Origin: Nitrospinota bacterium
GTDB taxonomy: Bacteria; Nitrospinota; Nitrospinia; JACRGO01
Length of the DNA stretch: 42,067 bases
Direction: 5' to 3'
Assembly: GCA_016212295.1 (NCBI GenBank)
Contig: JACRGO010000186.1
Coordinates: 1-42,067, forward strand
A program made the position numbers and the translations under genes. The notes under the pieces are model-generated. The model saw only the letters and a list, made by a program, of their open reading frames with translations. It was not told where the DNA came from and searched no databases. The first letter of the stretch is position 1; each line of letters starts with the position of its first letter. Positions 23,953-32,226 of the stretch are shown piece by piece.

Positions 23953-24954
23953 CTATTTTAAGATTATCTCAAAAAGAACCCTCATGTTGGCCTTTGCCTC
24001 TTCTGAGTAAAGGTCTCTCGGCGCTGCTTCATACTCCTCAGGATTTTCTTCACCATATCCGATTTCGCTAAACCTGTCAGGTTTAGCGACTCCTTCTTGT
24101 ATCAGATAGTCTTTGACGGCATTGGCCCTTCTTTCGCTCAACTTTTGGTTGTAGTCTTTAGTGCCGGACGCAGAGGTGTACCCGGCAATACGGACGTCAG
24201 CTTTAGGGTTTTTTTTCAAAACCAGGATATTCCTTTTCAGTATCACCTGAGCTTCTTTTGTAAGGGTCGACTTATCGAAATCGAAATGCACGTCCTCAAG
24301 GGCAAAGATAATTATCTTCTTCTTCGGTTCAGCCACATGGATTATTACCTTCTCCTCAACCTTCGGTTCAGCCACATGGGTAATTACCTTCTCCTCAGTC
24401 TTATCAGTCTTAGGCCCGGATTTCCTCTCTGGCTTCATCTCAGGCACGGCGGTCTCCGCATATTTCGGCGTCTTGCCTCCAAACGCAAAAACCAGCCCTG
24501 CTGTAGTTGCCACGTTGTTGTATTTCTCCTGAATATCCCTTACATCTACTCTTATGGCTATATTATCTGAAAGGGAATACTTAAACCCGGCGCCAATCTC
24601 GCCCAATATGTGGTTGTATGAGCCATCGCCCGGCTTGATATGGGCGTTTCCGGCGCCTGCAAAGATAAATGGAGTGAACGCTTTCTCCGGAGTCAAATGA
24701 TACAGCAGGTCTGCATGGAGAAAGGCAGCCCGGCTCCCGGCATAATCGTAGGCTCCTTCAAGGCCCCAATTCTTCGTAAAATTGTATCCGCCTCTCAGGC
24801 CAAAGCCGGCCCTGTCCCTTTCATGCAAAAAATAGTACCCGGCAAAGGGTGAAATTTCGATGCTCCCCTCTTTAATTTCGGATACCGAAAGTTGAGGGAA
24901 AGATAACAAATAAACTGCCGCGAGAACTGCTGATAAAAATTTTTTCATATACAC
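23953..24954 (-). CDS. OmpA-like outer membrane protein
   Basis: This 333-residue protein has a signal peptide (about 1-25) and an eight-strand-type beta-barrel region (SIEISPFAGYYF to AGLVFAFGG, about 30-160). A charged proline/lysine linker with a duplicated EEKVIxHVAEPK motif follows. The C-terminal OmpA peptidoglycan-binding domain contains VHFDFDKSTLT, VRIAGYTSASGTKDYNQKLS and ERRANAVKDYL. It should anchor the outer membrane to the cell wall. RBS CAGGAGG precedes the start. It lies about 85 bases downstream of the ABM gene in the same direction, so both may share the sigma-54 promoter at 25466. Confidence 0.92.
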   Translation of the reverse strand: MYMKKFLSAVLAAVYLLSFPQLSVSEIKEGSIEISPFAGYYFLHERDRAGFGLRGGYNFTKNWGLEGAYDYAGSRAAFLHADLLYHLTPEKAFTPFIFAGAGNAHIKPGDGSYNHILGEIGAGFKYSLSDNIAIRVDVRDIQEKYNNVATTAGLVFAFGGKTPKYAETAVPEMKPERKSGPKTDKTEEKVITHVAEPKVEEKVIIHVAEPKKKIIIFALEDVHFDFDKSTLTKEAQVILKRNILVLKKNPKADVRIAGYTSASGTKDYNQKLSERRANAVKDYLIQEGVAKPDRFSEIGYGEENPEEYEAAPRDLYSEEAKANMRVLFEIILK

Positions 24955-25038
24955 CTCCTGAGTTTAAGTTAATGCTTGTGTTTCTGGTTCAAAGTAGCCA
25001 CTAATTGAATCAGCGGCATACTTCATCACCTCCTTCTC

Positions 25039-25392
25039 TTATGATATCGTCCTCTCACCTCGATCCGTATGTGTGAGTACGTCTTCTATGAGGTCCAGTC
25101 CCGACGTGTGTGACACAGTGTTAAACCGCAATTCAGGCTGCTCGCTCAGGATATCCATTAGCGCCATCAGCCGGCGATGATTGTCCGTACGGATGTGGAC
25201 CTCAAGATCATTCTGTGTCTTCCATTCCTCCAACAGGATAAAGGTATTTCTGTCTTCCACGTCTTCATAGAGATGATAACTCAGGCAACCCCTTTCGACC
25301 CGCGCGGGTTCGAGCATCCCCCGCATCGTTTCCAAAAGAGCGCTCCGGCTTTCAGGCCGGACAATCATTCTTGATGTCGCAAGTATCATCAA
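25039..25392 (-). CDS. ABM-domain (antibiotic biosynthesis/quinol) monooxygenase
   Basis: This 117-residue protein of the dimeric ferredoxin-like ABM family contains IVRPESRSALLETMRGML, ERGCLSYHLYEDVEDRNTF, LLEEWKTQNDLEVH and a late RRLMALMD helix. YgiN-like members oxidise quinols without a cofactor; the substrate here is unknown. The preceding region holds a sigma-54-type promoter with upstream palindromes next to a sigma-54 activator gene, so it is probably activated on demand. Confidence 0.85.
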   Translation of the reverse strand: MMILATSRMIVRPESRSALLETMRGMLEPARVERGCLSYHLYEDVEDRNTFILLEEWKTQNDLEVHIRTDNHRRLMALMDILSEQPELRFNTVSHTSGLDLIEDVLTHTDRGERTIS

Positions 25393-25465
25393 CCATACTC
25401 CTAAGATTCAGACATCGGACGCCGCGTTCACTGCTTTAAAAGATACCCTATTTACGGTCTTCTAC

Positions 25466-25481
25466 AGCAGAATTTATACCA
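25466..25481 (-). promoter_or_regulatory. Sigma-54 (-24/-12) promoter upstream of the ABM gene
   Basis: On the minus strand TGGTATAAATTCTGCT has the invariant GG and GC separated by exactly 10 bases, as required for sigma-54. Agreement with the full consensus (TGGCAC, 5 bases, TTGCA) is partial. The predicted start site is about 60 bases upstream of the ABM gene. Confidence 0.55.
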
Positions 25482-25582
25482 GGACTGTTGTTGACATGAC
25501 AGGCGCCTCTATCATGTTGAAAATATTGATGTTTAAGAGAAGACTGCGATGGGGGGATAATAGCGTGAAAAGATGCAGGCTT

Positions 25583-25613
25583 CTGATATATCAGGAGTCT
25601 GCTGACATGTCAG
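25583..25613. promoter_or_regulatory. Tandem palindromes, candidate activator binding sites
   Basis: CTGATATATCAG (25583-25594) and CTGACATGTCAG (25602-25613) are perfect 12-base palindromes with centres 19 bases apart. The second overlaps the stop codon of the sigma-54 activator gene. They lie about 130-155 bases upstream of the predicted sigma-54 start site, where enhancer sites are expected. A degenerate third copy (TTGACATGACAG) is at about 25491-25502. Confidence 0.6.
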
Positions 25614-26857
25614 GAATTTTTTCTTCTTTGGATGCCCAGTCTTTGCAGCCTTGATTCGAGCGTCTTTGGATTGAGGCCTAAAACCTTTGCCGCGCCGTTC
25701 TTGCCGCTTACCCGCCAACCTGTCGTGTTCAGCGCCTCGATAATATGCCGTTTCTCTACCTCTTCGAGGGTCCTGAACTGGACTGTTTTTGACTCCGCAA
25801 TCTTAGGTACATCCACAAACAGCGCCGTTCCGGTGGTTATGATCATCGCGCGCTCAACAACGTTTCTCAGTTCCCTTACGTTGCCCGGCCAGGGATAGGC
25901 TTGCAGGGCTTCGGCGCTCATTTGTGGTATTGATTCGATCCGTTTGCCCATCCTCTCGCTGAAGTCCTGCACAAAAGACCATACGAGCGGCAGTATGTCT
26001 TCCTTGCGCTCACGAAGAGGCGGCACGGCAATCTGAAAAACGTTCAGGCGGTAGTAAAGGTCTTCCCGGAACCGGCCCTCGCTGACCAACCCGGCAAGAT
26101 TGCGGTTCGTCGCTGAAATGATTCTGGCGTCGACCTTCACGGTCCGGGGGCTGCCCAGGCGCTCAAACTCGCCGCTCTCCAATACCCGAAGCAGCTTGGC
26201 CTGGAGTTCCAGCGGCAAGGCGTCTATCTCATCCAGGAAAATCGTTGAGGCATCCGCAAGCTCAAAGCGGCCTAATTGCTTCGACAGTGCGCCGGTAAAA
26301 GCGCCCTTCTCGCGGCCGAACAGTTCACTTTCGATGAGGGTCGGCGGCAGGGCGGCACAGTTGACTTTAACCATGAGACGGCCTTTGCGGGCGCTCAGGT
26401 TATGGATCGCATTTGCGACCAATTCCTTTCCGGTGCCCGTATCCCCCTGGATCAAGACCGTCGACTCTGTTCCTGCAACTTGTTCTATCTGCATCAACAC
26501 AGTCCTGATCGCTTCACTGTTGCCCACGATATCCTTATATGAGTGTATCAGATTAATTTCTTCCCGAAGGTAGAGATTCTCCACACTCAATTGGTTTTTT
26601 AACTGCTTGACTTCTTCTAGCGCTTCCCGCAGTGACTCCTCTGCCTTCTTGCGTTCCTCCATTGCCCGCAAGAGCTGCTGGTTTGTGTCGGCCAAATCTT
26701 TAGTCCGTTCCTTCACGCGCAGGTCCATCTCATCATATGCCTTCAGGAGCGCCCCCTCCGCCTTCTTGCGTTTGGTTGCTTCTGATTCCAAATCCTCAAG
26801 ACGCTGATGCAGCTCTGCTAATATAAGTTGCTCTTTTGCTTTGTCTTTATATTTCAC
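25610..26857 (-). CDS. Sigma-54-dependent transcriptional activator, no receiver domain
   Basis: This 415-residue bacterial enhancer-binding protein opens with about 95 residues of coiled coil (ELHQRLEDLESEATKRKKAE and onward) instead of a sensory domain. The AAA+ domain has Walker A QGDTGTGKELVA, the sigma-54-contacting loop GAFTGA, Walker B STIFLDEIDALP and the arginine finger region RFREDLYYRL. A Fis-type helix-turn-helix ends the protein (AAKVLGLNPKTLESRLQRLG). With no receiver or GAF domain, it may be controlled by a protein partner through the coiled coil. It is the first gene of the surface/stress block and probably acts on the promoter at 25466. Confidence 0.92.
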   Translation of the reverse strand: MKYKDKAKEQLILAELHQRLEDLESEATKRKKAEGALLKAYDEMDLRVKERTKDLADTNQQLLRAMEERKKAEESLREALEEVKQLKNQLSVENLYLREEINLIHSYKDIVGNSEAIRTVLMQIEQVAGTESTVLIQGDTGTGKELVANAIHNLSARKGRLMVKVNCAALPPTLIESELFGREKGAFTGALSKQLGRFELADASTIFLDEIDALPLELQAKLLRVLESGEFERLGSPRTVKVDARIISATNRNLAGLVSEGRFREDLYYRLNVFQIAVPPLRERKEDILPLVWSFVQDFSERMGKRIESIPQMSAEALQAYPWPGNVRELRNVVERAMIITTGTALFVDVPKIAESKTVQFRTLEEVEKRHIIEALNTTGWRVSGKNGAAKVLGLNPKTLESRLQRLGIQRRKNS

Positions 26858-27158
26858 ATTTATTTTAAATTCTTCAAAAGTTTCATGGCACTGGTTGAGA
26901 CATTGAACATCCTCATTGAATCCATTAAACTATCTCCATCATGAAAATAAGGATGCCCTTTAAACAAGTTTGGTCTCTGCGGGCAGGACGAAAATGCATG
27001 TTCTTCCTGCCGATTGAAAGGGCCAAGGATATCCTGACTAAATCCTTCAACTGAAGCTCCCCCTCCGGCGCCTACGGACATGCCGGAGGACCGCTGTACG
27101 CTGTGGTTTCTGCTATGTTTCTAAATCCGAAATCCAAAATCCGCAATCCAAAATCGGA
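26858..27158. other. Gene-free stretch between the activator and the phage-type region
   Basis: No convincing gene or RNA is present. An open frame on the minus strand (26860-27081) lacks an RBS and has unusual composition. A short A/T repeat (AAATCCGAAATCCAAAATCC) at about 27123-27142 is similar in style to other intergenic spacers here. Confidence 0.35.
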
Positions 27159-27344
27159 TCACGCCTCCCTCAAGGCCCGCTTCACCTCATCCAGGACGCG
27201 CTTGCTCTTGCCCTTGCCGTTCAGGATTATGGAAACGCACTCTGCCGTAACTCTTAGTCTCTTGGCTATATCGGCCTGCTTGATCCCCGCGGCCACCAGG
27301 TCGCCCTTGAGGCGCCGTAATTTTATGATCTCTTGTTTTTCCAT
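27159..27344 (-). CDS. Small helix-turn-helix protein (Cro-like)
   Basis: This 61-residue protein has a helix-turn-helix, AGIKQADIAKRLRVTAECVS then IILNGKGKSKRV, similar to phage Cro-type and small XRE regulators. The RBS GGAACGGAG directly precedes the ATG. It is divergent from the XRE repressor at 27425 with an 80-base shared regulatory region. This is the arrangement of a prophage immunity switch, although no structural phage genes remain apart from one dead fragment. Confidence 0.7.
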   Translation of the reverse strand: MEKQEIIKLRRLKGDLVAAGIKQADIAKRLRVTAECVSIILNGKGKSKRVLDEVKRALREA

Positions 27345-27396
27345 CTCCGTTCCTATAAAAAAATTTACCTGCCAAGTTTAAGAAAATAAACAGACA

Positions 27397-27414
27397 AGTG
27401 ATAATATAATCGCT
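27397..27414. promoter_or_regulatory. Operator-like palindrome over the repressor -10 element
   Basis: AGTGATAATATAATCGCT has inverted half-sites AGYGAT around a 6-base A/T core. It covers the TATAAT (27405-27410) that is the best -10 candidate for the repressor gene. It would allow repressor and Cro-like protein to compete. Confidence 0.5.
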
Positions 27415-27424
27415 AAAAGATAAA

Positions 27425-27877
27425 ATGTCAAGAGAAAAATTGCTGAGAGATGAAAATAATTTAGGGGGCAGGTTTGGGGAGATAAGGAAGAAGAAAAACC
27501 TCACACAGCAAGCATTTGCTCAATCAATTGGGATAGGGCAAGGATATTTAAGCGAGATAGAGAAAGGATTAAAAGAACCATCAACTACTATAATAATAGC
27601 TGTTGTCTATCGCTGGAAGATAAATGAAGGTTGGCTGAAGACCGGCGCCGGCCCCATGTTCCTGGAGGACATAGAGGACATAAAGGAAGGAAATAAGAAG
27701 GCAATAAACCTCAAGGACCTGCCGAAAGAAGAGATTAAAACCTGGCTGGATGAGTTTTGGGAAAAGGCGGATGACAAGGAGAAAGCCTGGCTGGAGGTGG
27801 AAATGAGAAAAAAATTCCCGGAATTCGCCGAATGGCTAACAATAAAACGAGTAAGTGAAAATGGGGCCGCGTCTTGA
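27425..27877 (+). CDS. XRE-family repressor (phage-type)
   Basis: This 150-residue protein has an N-terminal XRE helix-turn-helix at about 16-70 (FGEIRKKKNLTQQAFAQSIG, IGQGYLSEIEKGLKEPS), followed by the widespread WKINEGWLKTGAGPMF segment. The C-terminal part is acidic and helical and has no S24 peptidase domain, so it would not be cleaved in an SOS response. It likely binds the palindrome at 27397 and controls the divergent Cro-like gene. It resembles domesticated prophage regulators. Confidence 0.82.
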   Translation: MSREKLLRDENNLGGRFGEIRKKKNLTQQAFAQSIGIGQGYLSEIEKGLKEPSTTIIIAVVYRWKINEGWLKTGAGPMFLEDIEDIKEGNKKAINLKDLPKEEIKTWLDEFWEKADDKEKAWLEVEMRKKFPEFAEWLTIKRVSENGAAS

Positions 27878-27913
27878 ATTGCGAATTATTTCTTCTTTTG
27901 GAAGAGAGGGCAA

Positions 27914-28117
27914 ATGGGAGCGATTACCCAGGAAGTCAAAAAAGTCTTCCCTGAACCGGTCTCCATCGAGGCCAATGGGCACAAATCCGTGGCTTACGCC
28001 AACCCCGGCGCCGCGCTGATCTAAACCGTGAAGGAACAGTAGAAAACCATTTCCGAACAAGGGAAAATGATTGAAAGTTTAAACAAGAAGCCGGAGGTTT
28101 TGAAGGTGAGAGGGTAG
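27914..28117 (+). pseudogene. Dead fragment of a phage tail-fibre S74 chaperone domain
   Basis: The frame reads MGAITQEVKKVFPEPVSIEA, then NGHKSVAYANPGAALI, stop, TVKEQ, stop, KTISEQGKMIESLNKKPEVL. This matches the C-terminal intramolecular chaperone (Peptidase_S74) of tail fibres, in which IAQEVxxVFPE, a YxSVNYxxxxPxLIEAxKEQ segment and a final coiled coil are typical. Two in-frame stops and the missing N-terminus show that it is a relic. Confidence 0.75.
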
Positions 28118-28272
28118 ATGGAGTTTTTATTGCCAATTAACAATTGACGATTTTCAATTGGTAAATAAATCCCGAACTTTCACATCCGCAATCAAAATCC
28201 CCCTACTTGATATCAATTTATGCCTTTTTCCTGTTAAAATAGAAAAAACGTGATAATAACTTAGCGCAGGAG

Positions 28273-28542
28273 GTGTCTGGATATAAGGCTATTGCAAGGA
28301 GATTTATCGGCAAGGTGTTGCAGGATGGGCATCTTTCACTGCCAGAGGATGCGGCAAAAGAGGTTGGCAGCGTCTTTGAAGTGGTGTTAATTCCGATTGA
28401 AGAGCCTGATATATATGGCTATGCTGAGTCCATAGCAAAGGAAAAAGGATTTTCTGATCTAACGGAGCAGGATATTGACAGGATTATTCACGAATCAACG
28501 TTACCATATCAGCCTTTTTCTGGAAAGGGTATCCCCGGCTAG
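28273..28542 (+). CDS. Antitoxin-like protein of a broken PIN toxin-antitoxin pair
   Basis: This 89-residue protein includes RRFIGKVLQDGHLSLPED, then EVGSVFEVVLIPIEE. It resembles small antitoxins found directly upstream of PIN-domain toxins. The only possible start in frame is GTG at 28273, which sits unusually close to AGGAG, so expression may be poor. The C-terminus after IIHES (TLPYQPFSGKGIPG) is read out of frame from toxin-coding DNA. This shows that a deletion removed the normal antitoxin end and the toxin start. Confidence 0.6.
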   Translation: MSGYKAIARRFIGKVLQDGHLSLPEDAAKEVGSVFEVVLIPIEEPDIYGYAESIAKEKGFSDLTEQDIDRIIHESTLPYQPFSGKGIPG

Positions 28543-29209
28543 TTTATGACCAGATAAGGGACGGAAGGCTTGCCATGCTCCTCAGTAATGGGATGGAGAA
28601 AGAACTCATCAGGGTTTTAGGTTATGAAAAATTTGGTCTTGCCCCAAAAGAGATACCACCATTTATCAGAAATCTGAGAGCCCATGCCGGGTTTGTGGAA
28701 ACAAGCGCCAGGATACATGTGATTGTATCTGGCCCGGCAGACAATATATTTTTTGAGTGCGCGATAGACGGCAGGGCAGATTAAGAAGCTGTCTTGGAAA
28801 AAATGTTTATCCTGAAGGGCAATATGCGGTTGGTATAAAAAATACGCTAACACACCCCGGCCTTCGGCCACCCCTCTCAAGAGGGAAATTTTAAAGGAAT
28901 AAATTTTTCAGCCACCGCCGGCGTGATTTCCAGCGGTTTGCCGCGACGCCTTATTCATTAATGCCCGATTGAAAGGGCGCCGTCACTTATAAATTCCCCT
29001 CTTGAGAGGGGCGGCCGAAGGCCGGGGTGTGTTAAGAATTTCTTCGGCTATTTGCATGCAAGCCTTAATGTTTTTTTCAAGACAGCTTCTAAATTATTTC
29101 AGGAGACAGGCGCCTGCTTGATGTGGGAGAATATGCCGGAATCCAGATATTAAAAGCAAAAGAGTTGCTCATAAAAGAAGGGTTGATAATGGAAAATCAG
29201 ACCCCATGA
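28497..29209 (+). pseudogene. PIN-domain toxin gene, 5'-deleted and split by a MITE
   Basis: From 28497 the frame reads NVTISAFFWKGYPRLVYDQI, then ends ...FFECAIDGRAD at 28781. It resumes after about 300 bases at 29093 with IISGDRRLLDVGEYAGIQIL and KAKELLIKEG, ending at 29209. Joined, the two parts give the usual PIN-toxin order ECAxxGxADxIISGDxxLL. The first conserved acidic motif (DTN) is cut off by the deletion that fuses the toxin to the antitoxin, so the toxin cannot be active. Confidence 0.8.
28785..29089. mobile_element. MITE-like element of about 305 bp inside the PIN toxin gene
   Basis: Terminal inverted repeats GAAGCTGTCTTG (28785) and CAAGACAGCTTC (ending 29089) are perfect over 12 bases, with weaker extension. 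TAA lies next to both ends, consistent with a TA or TAA target duplication. Inside is a second long inverted repeat, 28848-28892 against 28991-29034, based on CACACCCCGGCCTTCGGCC and CCCTCTCAAGAGGG. There is no transposase gene, so it must have been moved in trans. Confidence 0.82.
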
Positions 29210-29218
29210 AGGAAAATC

Positions 29219-30313
29219 CTACACATTAAAACGGAAATGAATCACGTCTCCATCCTCAACCACATAATCCTTGCCCTCTATCCTGAGCAGCCCTTTCTCC
29301 TTCGCCCCCTGCTCCCCTCTTGAGGCAATAAAATCGTTGTAGGAGATGACCTCGGCCTTGATGAAGCCGCGCTGGAAATCGGAATGGATCACACCGGCCG
29401 CCTCAGGGGCCTTGGCCCCCTTCCTGATGGTCCAGGCCCTGACCTCCTTCTCCCCGGCGGTAAAGTAGCTGTATAGGGAAAGCAGCTTGTGCCCGGCGCG
29501 GACCATGCTGTCGAGTCCCGACTCCTCCAAGCCAAGTTCCTTAAGAAATTCTCCTTTTTCACCTTCATCCAGTTCGGATATCTCCGCCTCGATTTTTCCG
29601 CACATGATGACGCATTCCGAGCCTTCCGATTCCGCTATCTTTTTTACGGCGTCAACATGGGCGTTTCCCTTGTGGATATCGGCTTCCGACACGTTGGCGA
29701 TGTAAAGGAGCGGCTTTGCGGTCAAGAGAAAAAGGTCCCGGATGATTTCCTTTTCATCTTCGCCCATCGGGAGGATCCTGGCGGGCCCGCCGTTATTCAG
29801 GTGGCTTGCCACCCTTTCCAGGACTTCCACTAGTTTTCTTGCGTCCTTGTCGCCGGACTTCGCGAGCTTGGCCGACTTATAGAGCCTTTTTTCTATGCTG
29901 TCCATATCCGCTAGGATAAGCTCCGTATTGATGATCCCTATGTCCCTTTCGGCGTCAACTTCTCCCGCCACATGGACGACGTCCGGGTCCTCGAAGCAAC
30001 GGACAATATGTGCAATGGCGTCCACCTGGCGGATGTTGCCGAGGAACTTGTTACCGAGTCCCTCCCCCTTGCTTGCCCCTTTAACCAGTCCCGCGATGTC
30101 CACGAACTCCATCATGGTGGGAATGGTCCGCTGCGGCTTGACGATCCCGGTGAGCGCGTCCAGTCTTTTATCCGGGACAGCCACCATGCCCACGTTCGGC
30201 TCTATGGTGCAGAATGGAAAATTGGCGGCCTGCGCCCCGGCGGAGGTGATAGCGTTGAATATAGTGGATTTTCCCACGTTGGGAAGTCCCACGATGCCAC
30301 AATTAAATCCCAT
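29219..30313 (-). CDS. ychF: Redox-regulated ATPase YchF (Obg family)
   Basis: This 364-residue protein has the nucleotide-binding motifs [14 protein letters not shown] (G1), [20 protein letters not shown] (G3) and ANVSEAD in the G4 position, which lacks the guanine-specific NKxD, as in ATP-using YchF. A C-terminal TGS domain ends the protein ([12 protein letters not shown] to DVIHFRFNV). YchF binds the ribosome and affects stress responses. Length and motifs are normal. RBS AAGGAG precedes the ATG. Confidence 0.96.
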   Translation of the reverse strand: MGFNCGIVGLPNVGKSTIFNAITSAGAQAANFPFCTIEPNVGMVAVPDKRLDALTGIVKPQRTIPTMMEFVDIAGLVKGASKGEGLGNKFLGNIRQVDAIAHIVRCFEDPDVVHVAGEVDAERDIGIINTELILADMDSIEKRLYKSAKLAKSGDKDARKLVEVLERVASHLNNGGPARILPMGEDEKEIIRDLFLLTAKPLLYIANVSEADIHKGNAHVDAVKKIAESEGSECVIMCGKIEAEISELDEGEKGEFLKELGLEESGLDSMVRAGHKLLSLYSYFTAGEKEVRAWTIRKGAKAPEAAGVIHSDFQRGFIKAEVISYNDFIASRGEQGAKEKGLLRIEGKDYVVEDGDVIHFRFNV

Positions 30314-30519
30314 TGGTTCTCCTTACGGCTTATGAGGGTTTCTTATTGGTTTTATTGGATTTTCTAAAACTTTAATGGAAGGCCGCTGCGAAGCAGATAC
30401 CCATTATAATGGTTATAAGACTTCCCTTCAAGCGGTCAGCGGTTTACGATAAGCCTGCAAGCTTGTAACGTCCGTGCCGCCGTGATATCTTTTGAAATGG
30501 CAAGGCTTCACAGGGTGCA

Positions 30520-30574
30520 GTTGTCAGGGGACAGGATAAAGACAAATATTTCCTGATGACCGTACCCTGACAAC
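30520..30574. repeat. 10-bp perfect inverted repeat in the ychF upstream region
   Basis: GTTGTCAGGG (30520-30529) and CCCTGACAAC (30565-30574) enclose 35 bases. The rest of 30314-30590 holds no gene that I can support. Confidence 0.5.
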
Positions 30575-30592
30575 CGCCCACTGTACTACAAG

Positions 30593-30812
30593 CTTATAAA
30601 ACTTTGTTTTTTTAACAAAGTTTTATGAAACTCCAAATAACAATCGTCAAATAACAAAAAAATCTCAATAACCAAAATTACAAAGAAAAAACAAGGGAAA
30701 GGAATTGTTTTGTACATTCGGTAATTGTAATTTGTAATTTATTTGTAATTTGCTATTTGTCATTTGGGATTTTGCTTTCCCTTTGGTTGCGGCGAAGCCG
30801 CGCCGTGAACTA
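30593..30812 (-). repeat. Dispersed AT-rich repeat, copy 2 (inverse of 10990-11195)
   Basis: Read on the minus strand it runs GCGGCTTCGCCGCAACCAAA, AAATGACAAATAGCAAATTA, TTGTAATTTTGGTTATTGAG and AACTTTGTTAAAAAAAC, matching 10990-11195 closely. One end is a hairpin (ACTTTGTTTTTTTAACAAAGT). It ends 11 bases before the start codon of the permease gene. Confidence 0.8.
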
Positions 30813-30823
30813 TCGTAAACTAT

Positions 30824-32059
30824 ATGGATCCCGCCTTCGCCTCTCTCCTCATATTCGCGGCAACCTATTTCGGCATCGCCCTTGGGACCTTTCCAGGCCT
30901 GGCGCTGGACCGGACCGGGGTGGCCTTGCTTGGCGCCATCGCCATGGTGGTGGCCGGGGCTCTTTCAACGGACGAGGCGGTCCGGGCCATAGATACATCC
31001 ACCATCCTCCTCCTTTACGGTCTGATGGTGCTGTCGGCCCAATTCCGGCTGTGGGGATTTTACACTCATGTGGCCCTGGGGATACTGCGGTTCATGGAAA
31101 AGCCCAGGAAATTCCTCGCCATCCTCATGGGGGTTTCAGCCCTTTTCTCAGCGGTGCTTGCAAACGACATCGTGTGCCTGGCCTTCACTCCTGTGCTCGC
31201 GGTCTCCCTTGTGCGCGCAAGACTCAATCCCTTGCCGTTTCTGATTGGACTCACCTGCGCGAGCAACATCGGGTCCGCCGCCACTATAATAGGAAACCCT
31301 CAAAACATGCTCATAGGGCAAATAGGGGGGCTTGATTTCGGGAAATTCACCCTCTGGTGCGCGCCCCCTTCCCTTCTATCCCTGGCCGCGGCTTACGGGA
31401 TCATCCTCGCCATGTACAGTGGAAACTGGGATGCTCCCTACACCACATATAGCGAAGTCCACGCGGAATGGCCTCCCTACAATCGATACCAGTCGGCCAA
31501 GGGACTGGTCCTCACCATGCTCCTCATGGCCTTGTTCCTTACCTCTGTCCCAAGGGAGTTCACGGCCCTTTGCGTGGCCGCGATCCTCATGTGCAGCAGG
31601 AAGACCGCCACGCGGTCCATCCTGGGGCTTGTTGACTGGCACCTGATCTCCTTTTTCTGCGCCCTTTTTATAGTGATGGAAGGGGTGATAAAATACGGAT
31701 TGCCACAGCAGGGAATCCTTTGGATGGCGTCCAACGGACTCGACATCAACGCCCCGCTCGCGCTTTCAGGCGTTTCCCTCGTGCTCAGCAATATCGTAAG
31801 CAACGTCCCGGCGGTCCTCCTCCTGCTTAAAAACATGGACCTCACCGCCACCGACAACCTGTATCTCCTCTCCCTCGTGAGCACCTTCGCCGGAAATCTG
31901 ATCACCATAGGGAGCATCGCCAACCTTATCACAATAGAGCAGGCCAAGGCCCATGGGATAAACATCGGGTTCATGGAGCACGCAAGGACCGGGGTCCCGG
32001 TGGCCGCCGCGTCCTGCCTGATAGCGATAGGATGGTTTTTCGTTGTCCATGTAAGATAG
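30824..32059 (+). CDS. Ion transporter superfamily permease (ArsB/NhaD/SLC13-like)
   Basis: This 411-residue inner-membrane protein has about 11 transmembrane helices. The two re-entrant ligand-site regions are visible: SNIGSAATIIGNPQNMLIG in the first half and STFAGNLITIGSIANL in the second half. This is the duplicated fold of arsenite/citrate/sodium-proton-type permeases. The ion cannot be read from sequence, and no arsenic genes are near. No RBS is visible before the ATG at 30824, and the upstream DNA is a repeat, so it may have acquired its promoter from the repeat or be leaderless. Confidence 0.85.
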   Translation: MDPAFASLLIFAATYFGIALGTFPGLALDRTGVALLGAIAMVVAGALSTDEAVRAIDTSTILLLYGLMVLSAQFRLWGFYTHVALGILRFMEKPRKFLAILMGVSALFSAVLANDIVCLAFTPVLAVSLVRARLNPLPFLIGLTCASNIGSAATIIGNPQNMLIGQIGGLDFGKFTLWCAPPSLLSLAAAYGIILAMYSGNWDAPYTTYSEVHAEWPPYNRYQSAKGLVLTMLLMALFLTSVPREFTALCVAAILMCSRKTATRSILGLVDWHLISFFCALFIVMEGVIKYGLPQQGILWMASNGLDINAPLALSGVSLVLSNIVSNVPAVLLLLKNMDLTATDNLYLLSLVSTFAGNLITIGSIANLITIEQAKAHGINIGFMEHARTGVPVAAASCLIAIGWFFVVHVR

Positions 32060-32060
32060 A

Positions 32061-32196
32061 CGTCAGGTTTCAGGGGTCAGGCGTCAGGGCGCGGTTATCC
32101 GGAAATACCCGGCTTTACCCCAGGGGTACTGGCGATCGGACGGTCGCCCCTGCTACTGATTGTGCTATCCTGACGCCTGACCCCTGAAACCTGACC
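32061..32196. repeat. 28-bp inverted repeat between two transporter genes
   Basis: CGTCAGGTTTCAGGGGTCAG onward (32061-32088) is matched in inverse at 32169-32196 with a terminal mismatch. The right arm is followed by a further tandem CTGAAACCTGACGCC. It could form a long hairpin that ends the permease transcript. Similar repeated-word hairpins (GGTTCAGGGTTCAGGGTTC) occur between the hsp20 genes near 35519-35578. Confidence 0.7.
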
Positions 32197-32226
32197 CCTG
32201 AAACCTGACGCCCCTTAACGCTTAAC

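Noticed and set aside
26860-27081. Minus-strand frame whose C-terminal part (MDSMRMFNVSTSAM) recalls the start of flagellar FlgC
   Set aside because: The similarity is short, no flagellar gene is near, there is no RBS and the rest of the frame does not fit FlgC.
30757-31335. Long plus-strand frame overlapping the permease gene
   Set aside because: It starts in repeat DNA and is an out-of-frame shadow of a clearly membrane-type protein with conserved transporter motifs.
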